The notes beneath the pieces were generated by a model. The model saw only the letters and a program-made list of their open reading frames with translations, did not search any database and was not told where the DNA came from. From Erysipelotrichaceae bacterium (GTDB lineage: Bacteria > Bacillota_I > Bacilli_A > Erysipelotrichales > Erysipelotrichaceae): a DNA stretch of 6,299 nt. Shown here piece by piece: positions 1 to 5,629 of this stretch. The number at the start of each line of letters is the position of its first letter. The stretch's first letter is position 1. The stretch lies in contig JANJWY010000062.1 in assembly GCA_024709285.1 (NCBI GenBank), positions 1 to 6,299 of the forward strand, read 5' to 3'. The position numbers were made by a program, and so were the translations under genes.

Positions 1-735
1 TTTCGCTAAAGTATCCAAACGCATTCCCTCACTCGACTCACTTCGACCATCCACTACAATTAACAAATAATGAAGTGGTTCTATGATGCCTATGGCCGTT
101 CGAGGATTCTTTGTTTGAGCAACTCTTGTATTGATTTTCACCGTTTTACCATCTTCAACCAAAACCGGACCATAGGAAAGGCTGTGAATGATTCCTTTTG
201 ATAAGTACGTCTCACCTTCGGTTGCACCCTCTGTGACAAATGTGAAATCTCCTACTTCATTTATCAGCAACGAACGATTATCCGGAACATCCCTGGGCTG
301 ATCCCGATAAAGAACTCCATTACGTATGATCAAACCATCATCCCTTGAGCCATAGAAATCACCATTAAACGCTAAAACAGCCTTATTATCCACAGCCATC
401 TGTGAAGTCGTTTCACCAATATTTCTGCCATATATATCCTTTGCAAAAGCACTTTTCAGAAACTCTGCATCTGAAAGCTTTATATCGACGATATGATATA
501 TCACATTATCTTCATTTACAGTTGAAATTAAAATGGCAATATTTTCATCTTTGTACGAATAATCTGAAATGCTGGCAGCTATGTCCGGCAAAACCGGATC
601 TTCGGCAGATTTTTCGATGATTTCATACGTCTTGGGAATAATAAAAGCATCCATTAAAACGAATGCGGTTAATAACATGCAAATTGATCCGGTGATCATC
701 ATCAGTCTTGCGGTTTTGCTCAATTTAAACTTCAT
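1..735 (-). CDS. Phosphodiester glycosidase (NAGPA) family protein, N-terminal part, membrane anchored
   Basis: The gene runs off the left edge, so only the first 245 residues are present, and no stop codon interrupts the frame. The ATG at 735-733 follows a GGAAAGG ribosome binding site (743-749, 7-nt spacing). Residues about 8-33 form one hydrophobic segment after a basic start (MKFKLSKTAR), read as a signal anchor placing the rest outside the cell. The family match rests on the motif order: AFNGDFYG (122-129), YGPVLVEDG (188-196), NPRTAIGI (210-217) and LLIVVDGRSESSEGM (224-238). This is the usual order in the NAGPA/DUF2233 fold. The glycine-rich motif with the expected catalytic and metal-binding residues (DGGGSS type) would lie beyond the edge. 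Family members cleave sugar phosphodiesters; in Bacillota they are often annotated as exopolysaccharide or wall-related, and the real substrate here is unknown. It is separated from the upstream rubredoxin-like gene by a terminator, so it probably has its own promoter. Confidence 0.85.
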   Translation of the reverse strand, partial: MKFKLSKTARLMMITGSICMLLTAFVLMDAFIIPKTYEIIEKSAEDPVLPDIAASISDYSYKDENIAILISTVNEDNVIYHIVDIKLSDAEFLKSAFAKDIYGRNIGETTSQMAVDNKAVLAFNGDFYGSRDDGLIIRNGVLYRDQPRDVPDNRSLLINEVGDFTFVTEGATEGETYLSKGIIHSLSYGPVLVEDGKTVKINTRVAQTKNPRTAIGIIEPLHYLLIVVDGRSESSEGMRLDTLAK

Positions 736-790
736 CGGTAAACCTTTCCAAAGCACTCATTATCCTAAGATCATGCATAACTTACTATCT

Positions 791-796
791 ATTATA
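791..796 (-). promoter_or_regulatory. Probable -10 box for the NAGPA family gene
   Basis: On the minus strand this is a perfect TATAAT, about 55 bases upstream of the start codon and downstream of the terminator of the preceding gene. The sequence 17 bases further upstream (GTTTAT) is a poor -35, but the area is very T-rich. The promoter is inferred from the -10 box and from the need to restart transcription after the terminator. Confidence 0.4.
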
Positions 797-819
797 AACG
801 ATGCAAACAAATAATAAAC

Positions 820-847
820 ATAAAAATAAAATCCGGTTTCCCGGATT
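820..847 (-). terminator. Rho-independent terminator of the rubredoxin-like gene, GAAA tetraloop
   Basis: Read on the minus strand, AATCCGG, loop GAAA and CCGGATT form a perfect 7-bp stem capped by a stabilising GNRA-type loop. A T-rich tail (TTTTATTTTTATG) follows. The stem begins on the base next to the TAG stop codon at 850-848. The tail is interrupted by A, so termination may be incomplete. Confidence 0.8.
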
Positions 848-1183
848 CTACCATTTGCCCTTATTCATGTGGCCGGCCAATTCAGCCTTTGAAATCTGCT
901 TGATCAAAATCGCTTCTTCTTTGGCTTTTTTGAAAAGCTTCACACAAGCCGGATCTAAATTATCATCGATTCCGGCTTCAGCCAAAGCTTCGATTTTGTT
1001 GCAATAGTTGATTAGACGCATATGCAAATCATTGGTATACTCTGAACGGAAAACCTTTTCAGCAGCGTCATCAGCCAAAACATCGAATTTTTCTTTCGGT
1101 GCATTGCACTTCGGACACGCATCATGCAACTTATCTTCTTCCATGATTAAACCGCAAACCTGACATTTAACCAATTTACCCAT
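848..1183 (-). CDS. Rubredoxin-like protein with C-terminal helical domain
   Basis: The product has 111 residues. The N-terminus is a rubredoxin/rubrerythrin-type metal knuckle: C7-x2-C10-G and C23-P-K-C26 followed by NAPKEKF, expected to bind one iron (or zinc) through four cysteines. The spacing between the pairs (12 residues) is much shorter than in true rubredoxins and resembles the rubrerythrin tail domain. Residues about 38-111 are predicted helical, with the conserved-looking stretches SEYTNDLHMRL, GIDDNLDPACVKLF and a final AELAGHMNKGKW. No ExxH diiron site of a ferritin-like domain is visible, so this is not a full rubrerythrin. I recall similar small proteins as common in anaerobic Bacillota, annotated only as rubredoxin. 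A role in electron transfer or oxidative stress is inference. The start at 1183 is chosen because GGGAGG lies 7-8 bases upstream and the Cys knuckle begins immediately after it. An in-frame ATG at 1381 would pass through the promoter region. A terminator follows directly, so the gene is probably monocistronic. Confidence 0.85.
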   Translation of the reverse strand: MGKLVKCQVCGLIMEEDKLHDACPKCNAPKEKFDVLADDAAEKVFRSEYTNDLHMRLINYCNKIEALAEAGIDDNLDPACVKLFKKAKEEAILIKQISKAELAGHMNKGKW

Positions 1184-1189
1184 TTTACT

Positions 1190-1196
1190 ACCTCCC
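1190..1196 (-). promoter_or_regulatory. Ribosome binding site that fixes the start of the rubredoxin-like gene
   Basis: The minus strand reads GGGAGGT followed by seven bases and ATG at 1183. This strong site supports the 111-residue product over the longer frame that opens at 1381. The flanking TACT and AGTA could form a weak 4-bp stem around it, which I do not consider meaningful. Confidence 0.8.
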
Positions 1197-1217
1197 AGTA
1201 GCGCTAAGCTTAATCTA

Positions 1218-1246
1218 ATTATATCACAATGTTCACCCGTCGATTC
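1218..1246 (-). promoter_or_regulatory. Promoter of the rubredoxin-like gene
   Basis: A perfect TATAAT -10 lies at 1223-1218 on the minus strand. The hexamer 17 bases upstream (GAATCG, 1246-1241) is a poor -35. Transcription would start near 1211, giving a leader of about 27 bases. The weak -35 suggests an activator or a low-level promoter; this is inference. Confidence 0.5.
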
Positions 1247-1267
1247 ATACCAAAAGTTCGACTTTTT

Positions 1268-1291
1268 ATTTTCATAAATTTTCATGAAAAT
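1268..1291. promoter_or_regulatory. Candidate operator: ATTTTCAT direct repeat plus 14-bp palindrome
   Basis: ATTTTCAT occurs at 1268-1275 and again at 1278-1285, exactly ten bases (one helical turn) apart. The second copy forms half of the perfect 14-bp palindrome ATTTTCATGAAAAT (1278-1291). The element sits between the divergent promoters, centred near -56 of the glnN promoter and about 73 bases upstream of the opposite one. That is a suitable position for a regulator of either gene. The region is AT-rich, so chance is not excluded. Confidence 0.35.
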
Positions 1292-1295
1292 GTTG

Positions 1296-1316
1296 TCATT
1301 TGCTCTGTACAAATGA
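1296..1316. promoter_or_regulatory. Candidate operator: TCATTTG-N7-CAAATGA inverted repeat over the glnN -35
   Basis: Two exact 7-base arms flank a 7-base spacer, giving a 21-base dyad centred at 1306. Its right half overlaps the proposed -35 hexamer of glnN (1306-1311), so a bound protein would contact or block RNA polymerase. It is close to, but does not match, the GlnR box TGTNA-N7-TNACA: TGT (1294-1296) and ACA (1309-1311) are one base too far apart. The regulator is unknown. Confidence 0.45.
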
Positions 1317-1334
1317 AGTTTTTTCGCATAGAAT
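1306..1334 (+). promoter_or_regulatory. Promoter of glnN
   Basis: A TAGAAT -10 (1329-1334, one mismatch) lies 17 bases downstream of TGTACA (1306-1311, four of six matches). Transcription would start near 1341, about 25 bases ahead of the ATG at 1366. The ribosome binding site AAGGGGG lies at 1351-1357. The imperfect -35 coincides with the inverted repeat at 1296-1316, consistent with regulated expression. Confidence 0.5.
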
Positions 1335-1365
1335 AAGAGAATGTTAAAAAAAGGGGGCCTTAAAG

Positions 1366-3438
1366 ATGAGCAAACATCCATTTGATTTATTTGGAAAATA
1401 TTTGTTTAGCGATGCAGTGATGAAAGAGCGATTACCTCATCCCATCTATCTGAGATTTAAAACATCTCTGAAACACGAGACACAGCTTGATCAGAAAACC
1501 GCCGAAGCCATTGCCCACGCAATGAAGACTTGGGCGATCGACTTAGGTGCCACGCATTACTCTCATTGGTTTCAGCCAATGACCGGCGCAACTGCCGAAA
1601 AACATGACGCATTTTTAGAACCCGGAGAAGACGGTTTGCCATTAGCACGATTTAGCGGAAAATCCTTAATCAAAGGTGAAACCGATGGATCCAGCTTTCC
1701 AAACGGCGGACTCAGAGCCACTTTCGAAGCCCGCGGCTATACATACTGGGACATCAGTTCCCCGGCATTTATCCGCGATAACGTCCTTTGTATCCCGACC
1801 GTATTTGTTTCATTCAACGGCGATACACTCGACAAGAAAGCCCCGCTTTTGAAGTCCATGGACGTTTTGAGCAAACAAGCCTGCCGGGTTTTACATTTAC
1901 TGAACGATCATGATGTCAAGCGTGTAACCCCATCCCTGGGCTTGGAACAAGAATACTTTTTAGTTGATGAAAAGCACTTCAAAGCCAGACTTGACTTACT
2001 GTTGACCGGCCGTACGCTGATTGGTCAGTTCCCGCCGAAGGGTCAGGATTCCGAAGATCACTATTTCGGATCAATACCTTCTCGAATTAAATCTTTTATG
2101 GAAGAAGTCAATCTGGAATGTTGGAAACTGGGAATTTATTCCCGGGTCGAACACAATGAAGTTGCCTTCAATCAGTTTGAAATCGTACCGGTGTTTGCGG
2201 CTACGCACATTGCTGTCGACCAAAACCAGCTGATGATGGACATTCTGAAGAAAACCGCCAAGAAGCACGGTCTTGCCTGCCTCTTGCATGAAAAACCGTT
2301 TGCCGGAATCAATGGCTCTGGAAAGCACAACAACTGGTCGCTGATGACCGATACCGGCACCAATTTATACGACCCGGGTGATACTCCGGAAGAAAATCTG
2401 CGTTTCTTAATGTTTGTCGTATCGCTTGTCAAAGCCGTCGATCAATTTCCTGAACTGCTGCGCATGGCCGCCTCCGGTCCGGGCAATGACCATCGACTTG
2501 GCGCAAATGAAGCTCCCCCGGCTATTATCTCCGTTTATTTAGGTGCCATGCTGGAAAACCTTCTCAATGAAATTGAGTCAGGAAGCACATTGACAACCAA
2601 TGGAAATAATCTCCATTCACCTTTGACAACACTCAAAGCCTTGCCGAAAGAACTTTCCGATCGTAACCGCACCTCCCCCTTCGCCTTTACCGGAACGAAA
2701 TTTGAGTTTAGAATGGTCGGCTCATCCCGCTCTGCCGCATCCGCAAATACAGTACTAAACACGATTCTGGCCGATGCACTGCTTGAAATGGGCGATCATC
2801 TTGAAAAACTGCTCGAAGAAATGGATGTAAAGCAAGCGGTATATGCCGTATGCACCAAAGTCATGCAAGAACACCGACGCGTATTGTTTAGCGGAGATGG
2901 TTATGCTGAAGCATGGCTGCATGAAGCCAAAAGACGCGGACTGCCCAATATCGCTTCGTTCACCGAATCAATTGACAGTCTTATTGAACCTAAAGCCGTC
3001 ACATTGTTTGAAAAACACGGTGTTTACCACGAACATGAACTGGTTGCGCGTGCTGAAATCCTGCACGAACAGTTCATCCGTGCAATAAAATTTGAAGCAA
3101 AGACTTTGATCGATATGATTCGCAAGCAAATCTTGCCTGCAGCCGTTCTCGATCTTCTTCCCTATCAACAGGTCAGCACCAGTGCCTTCGCCAATAAAAT
3201 GGTGAAGAAATTATCGGATAGCATTGACTGTCTGGATGATGCCATTACCGTTCTTGATGGTTTGATTGATGAAGGCAACCTGATTGCCAATCACCGCGAA
3301 AAAGGGTTGTATCTTCATCAAATCGTTCGTCCTCAGCTCAATGAAGTCCGCAAATGCGCCGATGCTCTTGAAGCCATCATGAACAAATCAAATTATCCAA
3401 TTCCGACATACAGCGACATCTTGTTTAATTTCGACTAA
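1366..3438 (+). CDS. glnN: Glutamine synthetase type III
   Basis: This cytoplasmic enzyme makes glutamine from glutamate, ammonia and ATP, the entry point of nitrogen assimilation. At 690 residues it has the length of type III enzymes (about 700) rather than the roughly 450 of type I. Residues about 1-180 are the GSIII-specific N-terminal region, with PMTGATAEKHDAFLEP (71-86) and FSGKSLIKGETDGSSFPNGG (96-115). The catalytic core follows: LGLEQEYFL (191-199; E194, E196) for metal binding, VEHNEVAFNQFEIVP (261-275) for metal and glutamate, and GSGKHNNWS (317-325) with the conserved His321. LGANEAPP (378-385) and NRTSPFAFTGTKFEFR (434-449) supply further ATP and substrate contacts. From about 500 onward comes the helical C-terminal extension typical of type III. 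No key residue appears to be missing. A strong AAGGGGG site at 1351-1357 supports the start. The gene is probably monocistronic, with an operator-like dyad at its promoter and a terminator at its stop. Confidence 0.97.
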   Translation: MSKHPFDLFGKYLFSDAVMKERLPHPIYLRFKTSLKHETQLDQKTAEAIAHAMKTWAIDLGATHYSHWFQPMTGATAEKHDAFLEPGEDGLPLARFSGKSLIKGETDGSSFPNGGLRATFEARGYTYWDISSPAFIRDNVLCIPTVFVSFNGDTLDKKAPLLKSMDVLSKQACRVLHLLNDHDVKRVTPSLGLEQEYFLVDEKHFKARLDLLLTGRTLIGQFPPKGQDSEDHYFGSIPSRIKSFMEEVNLECWKLGIYSRVEHNEVAFNQFEIVPVFAATHIAVDQNQLMMDILKKTAKKHGLACLLHEKPFAGINGSGKHNNWSLMTDTGTNLYDPGDTPEENLRFLMFVVSLVKAVDQFPELLRMAASGPGNDHRLGANEAPPAIISVYLGAMLENLLNEIESGSTLTTNGNNLHSPLTTLKALPKELSDRNRTSPFAFTGTKFEFRMVGSSRSAASANTVLNTILADALLEMGDHLEKLLEEMDVKQAVYAVCTKVMQEHRRVLFSGDGYAEAWLHEAKRRGLPNIASFTESIDSLIEPKAVTLFEKHGVYHEHELVARAEILHEQFIRAIKFEAKTLIDMIRKQILPAAVLDLLPYQQVSTSAFANKMVKKLSDSIDCLDDAITVLDGLIDEGNLIANHREKGLYLHQIVRPQLNEVRKCADALEAIMNKSNYPIPTYSDILFNFD

Positions 3439-3466
3439 AACTTTGATTCAAATCAAAGTTTTTTTT
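3437..3466 (+). terminator. Rho-independent terminator of glnN
   Basis: AAAACTTTGATT (3437-3448) and AATCAAAGTTTT (3451-3462) are perfect 12-base complements around CA, so the real loop is probably six bases (TTCAAA). T continues to 3466, giving an eight-T run from 3459. The hairpin starts inside the TAA stop codon of glnN. It is AT-rich, so weaker than a GC stem, and it reaches into the -35 region of the next operon. Confidence 0.8.
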
Positions 3467-3477
3467 ATTCAGCTATT

Positions 3478-3483
3478 TATAAT
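3478..3483 (+). promoter_or_regulatory. Probable -10 box of the HMA protein/ATPase operon
   Basis: A perfect TATAAT stands 20 bases ahead of the HMA start codon, with no recognisable -35 17 bases upstream (AAAGTT, inside the glnN terminator). Transcription would begin near 3490, almost touching the GGAGG at 3491-3495, so the leader would be very short. Alternatively, read-through from glnN supplies the transcript. Confidence 0.4.
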
Positions 3484-3502
3484 TAAGGTCGGAGGTATCT
3501 AT

Positions 3503-3730
3503 ATGAACACAAAATACCAATTAGAAACATTGACATGTCCCAGTTGCGCAATGAAAATCAAAGCCGCATTAAGCAAAGTTGCAGGTGTAGAATCCGTTGA
3601 GGTTTTATTCAATGCCAGCAAAGTTGTCATTTCCTGGAAAAAGGAAGCGGAGTCCGTTATTGCCATGGCCGAAAAAACTGCTGAAGAAACATTGGCTCGC
3701 ATCGGATTTCCCATCATCAGCAAGCACTGA
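3503..3730 (+). CDS. Stand-alone heavy-metal-associated (HMA) domain protein
   Basis: The 75-residue soluble protein is a single HMA domain. LTCPSCAMKI (10-19) carries the CxxC metal site (C12, C15), followed by a helix, KVAGVESVEVLFNASKVVISW (25-45, the typical beta-alpha-beta pattern) and a second helix. HMA domains bind soft metals, usually Cu(I) and sometimes Zn or Cd, through the two cysteines and pass them to partner ATPases. The start at 3503 is chosen because GGAGG (3491-3495) lies seven bases upstream and it yields a complete HMA fold. The in-frame ATG at 3443 lies inside the terminator stem. The stop codon overlaps the ATPase start as TGATG. Since the ATPase has no HMA domain of its own, this protein likely supplies that domain in trans. 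The copper-like CxxC site does not settle which metal the pump carries. Confidence 0.92.
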   Translation: MNTKYQLETLTCPSCAMKIKAALSKVAGVESVEVLFNASKVVISWKKEAESVIAMAEKTAEETLARIGFPIISKH

Positions 3731-5562
3731 TGAAACTCAACGAGCAAAACCGGATCATCCTTGGCACATCATTCATTATTGCCGGATGGATCGGACACTG
3801 GGCTTCGCTACCGATTTTATTTGATGCCGCGATGATTCTGGCTACGGTGATAGCCATTTTCCCTATTGCCAAAACCGCAATATCCAGTTTGCGCTATCGT
3901 ATCATCGGAATTGACACTTTGGTGAGCATCGCAGTCATAGGAGCACTGCTGATTGGTGAAACATGGGAAGCTGCCGCCGTCAGCTATCTTTACACATTAG
4001 GCCATTATCTGGAAAACCGTACATTGAAGAAAACGCGCAGAGCCATTGCTTCGTTGCTTGAAAATGTTCCGAAACGGGTAACCATTCTTGAAAACGGCAT
4101 TCAAAAGGATATTTCAGCAGATCAACTGAAAATCGGCGATTTACTGCTGGTGCGAAGTGGTGAACGCATTGCAGCCGATGGAATCATCGTTGAAGGCAGT
4201 GCCATGATCAATGAGTCTTCCATAACCGGCGAATCGGTACCGATCGTAAAAAATGCCAAAGACAACGTCTTTAGCTCATCTTTGGTGGATACCGGGGTCA
4301 TCACCGTTGAGGCATTGCATATCGGAGAGGATTCAACCTTTGGACGAATCATCGCATTGGTTGAAGAAGCCCAGGACAAAAAAGCGAAGATTCAGCGATC
4401 ATTGGAGCTATTCGCACAATACTATACGCCTGGAGTCATCTTGTTAACACTGATCGTTTATCTGATCACTCGCGATATCCGGCTCGCACTCACATTGCTC
4501 GTCATTTCCTGTCCAGGTGCACTGGTCATATCCGCACCTGTATCCATTGTTGCCGGCATCGGTAATGGAGCGAAAAACGGCATCTTATTTAAAGGCGGTG
4601 ATGTCATGGAGAAACTGAGTTCGGTTAAAGTGATTGCTTTTGATAAAACCGGAACACTGACCACCGGCGAATTAGTCATAAAACAAGTCCTCACGCATCA
4701 GATGGAAGAAAATGAATTATTATTCTTTGCGGCTTCATTGGAAAATGCTTCGGAACACCCTTTGGCCAAAGCTGTCATATCCTACACAATGAAACGTGAT
4801 ATATCACTGGCATTGGCGAAACAAGTAGAAGTTTTGCCAGGATTCGGTCTTAAGGGCAATGTCAATGACCGCTGGGTCGTCATCGGCAGTCCTCGCTTGT
4901 TCACTGATCAGCAACGTCTATCGTTCAACGAGAAAATTGCTGAACTTGAATCCGAAGGACTCACCGTGATTGCCATCTCGATTGATAATCAGATTCGCGG
5001 CATAGTTGGTATAGCGGATCAAATACGTCCGAGTGCAAAAACGGTCGTCGAGAAGTTGAAAAACATGGGCGTTCTGACCGTAATGTTAACCGGAGATCAT
5101 CCGTTGGTTGCTCATGCGATTGCGAAGCAAAGCGGAATAGATGAAGTCAGATCCCAATGTCTGCCGGAAGATAAGGTCAATTACCTAAACGAGCTTAAGG
5201 CTCAATATGGACTTACGGTCATGGTTGGTGATGGAATTAACGATGCTCCTGCTCTGGCAAATGCAGATTTCGGTATTGCTATGGGTTCATACACGAATCA
5301 TACAGCCATGGAAAGTGCCGATGTCATTCTCAGTTCATCGCGACTGGAAAAACTTCCTTATGCCATTGAACTAAGCAAAGCAACCACGCAAAACATGAAA
5401 AGCAACATCGTCTTTGCATTGATCGTTGCCTTTTCATTAATGATAGGCGTACTCACAAAACATGTGTTTCTCTCCGTGGGTATGCTGATTCATGAGCTCA
5501 GCGTGCTGATGGTTATCATCAATGCCATCCGACTGCTTCAGTTTAAGTACAAGAGCACCTGA
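3730..5562 (+). CDS. P1B-type heavy-metal-translocating ATPase with atypical CPG ion site
   Basis: This 610-residue inner-membrane pump would expel or import a transition metal at the cost of ATP. It starts directly with membrane segments and lacks an N-terminal HMA domain. Segments are about 8-28, 32-52, 58-76, 79-95, 232-248, 250-272, 557-577 and 579-603. The actuator motif TGES is at 166-169. The phosphorylated aspartate is D305 in DKTGT (305-309). The P1B hallmark SEHPLAKA is at 341-348, with GFGLKG (371-376) for nucleotide, TGD (454-456) and GDGINDAPA (500-508) following. All catalytic motifs are intact. The TM6 motif is SCPGAL, with C261-P262-G263 in place of CPC. TM8 reads LIHELSVLMVIINAIRLL (586-603), a His-Glu pair as in P1B-4 pumps rather than the D-x-G of zinc pumps. 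Downstream of CPG the sequence (ALVISAPVSIVAGIGNGAKNG) resembles CadA/ZntA. The metal is therefore left open (Zn, Cd, Fe, Co, Mn or Cu). The start ATG shares its A with the stop of the HMA gene; no good ribosome binding site is visible, suggesting translational coupling. Confidence 0.93.
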   Translation: MKLNEQNRIILGTSFIIAGWIGHWASLPILFDAAMILATVIAIFPIAKTAISSLRYRIIGIDTLVSIAVIGALLIGETWEAAAVSYLYTLGHYLENRTLKKTRRAIASLLENVPKRVTILENGIQKDISADQLKIGDLLLVRSGERIAADGIIVEGSAMINESSITGESVPIVKNAKDNVFSSSLVDTGVITVEALHIGEDSTFGRIIALVEEAQDKKAKIQRSLELFAQYYTPGVILLTLIVYLITRDIRLALTLLVISCPGALVISAPVSIVAGIGNGAKNGILFKGGDVMEKLSSVKVIAFDKTGTLTTGELVIKQVLTHQMEENELLFFAASLENASEHPLAKAVISYTMKRDISLALAKQVEVLPGFGLKGNVNDRWVVIGSPRLFTDQQRLSFNEKIAELESEGLTVIAISIDNQIRGIVGIADQIRPSAKTVVEKLKNMGVLTVMLTGDHPLVAHAIAKQSGIDEVRSQCLPEDKVNYLNELKAQYGLTVMVGDGINDAPALANADFGIAMGSYTNHTAMESADVILSSSRLEKLPYAIELSKATTQNMKSNIVFALIVAFSLMIGVLTKHVFLSVGMLIHELSVLMVIINAIRLLQFKYKST

Positions 5563-5577
5563 CATTCAGACATAATC

Positions 5578-5612
5578 AAAGCCCTGACCGAATGAAACGG
5601 TCAGGGCTTTTT
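5578..5612. terminator. Strong terminator between convergent genes
   Basis: AAAGCCCTGACCG (5578-5590) and CGGTCAGGGCTTT (5598-5610) are perfect 13-base complements around the seven-base loop AATGAAA, followed by T to 5612. On the plus strand this ends the HMA/ATPase operon. On the minus strand the tail (TTTGATTATG) is a weaker T-rich run, so it may also stop nadE transcription arriving from the right. Confidence 0.9.
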
Positions 5613-5629
5613 CAGGAAATATGATAAAA

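Noticed and set aside
402..1007. Plus-strand reading frames of 68-81 codons
   Set aside because: They lie opposite the NAGPA and rubredoxin-like genes or the terminator between them, overlap each other and lack ribosome binding sites and family features.
1210..1224. PerR-like box over the -10 of the rubredoxin-like gene
   Set aside because: The left half resembles TTATAAT because it is the -10 itself; the right half matches poorly.
1184..1381. N-terminal extension of the rubredoxin-like gene to an in-frame ATG at 1381
   Set aside because: The extension would cross the promoters and dyads, has no ribosome binding site and overlaps the start of glnN. A strong site precedes the ATG at 1183.
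3437..3462. CopY or CadC-type metal operator as a firm annotation
   Set aside because: There is no TACA-N2-TGTA copper box, and similarity to CadC sites is limited to TCAAAT-like words. The terminator role explains the sequence.
3443..3502. Longer HMA protein starting at ATG 3443
   Set aside because: This start lies inside the terminator stem with no ribosome binding site, and the extra residues are unlike HMA proteins. GGAGG at 3491 points to 3503.
1366..5562. A functional glutamine synthetase-metal pump operon
   Set aside because: A terminator directly after glnN and a separate -10 box argue for two transcription units.
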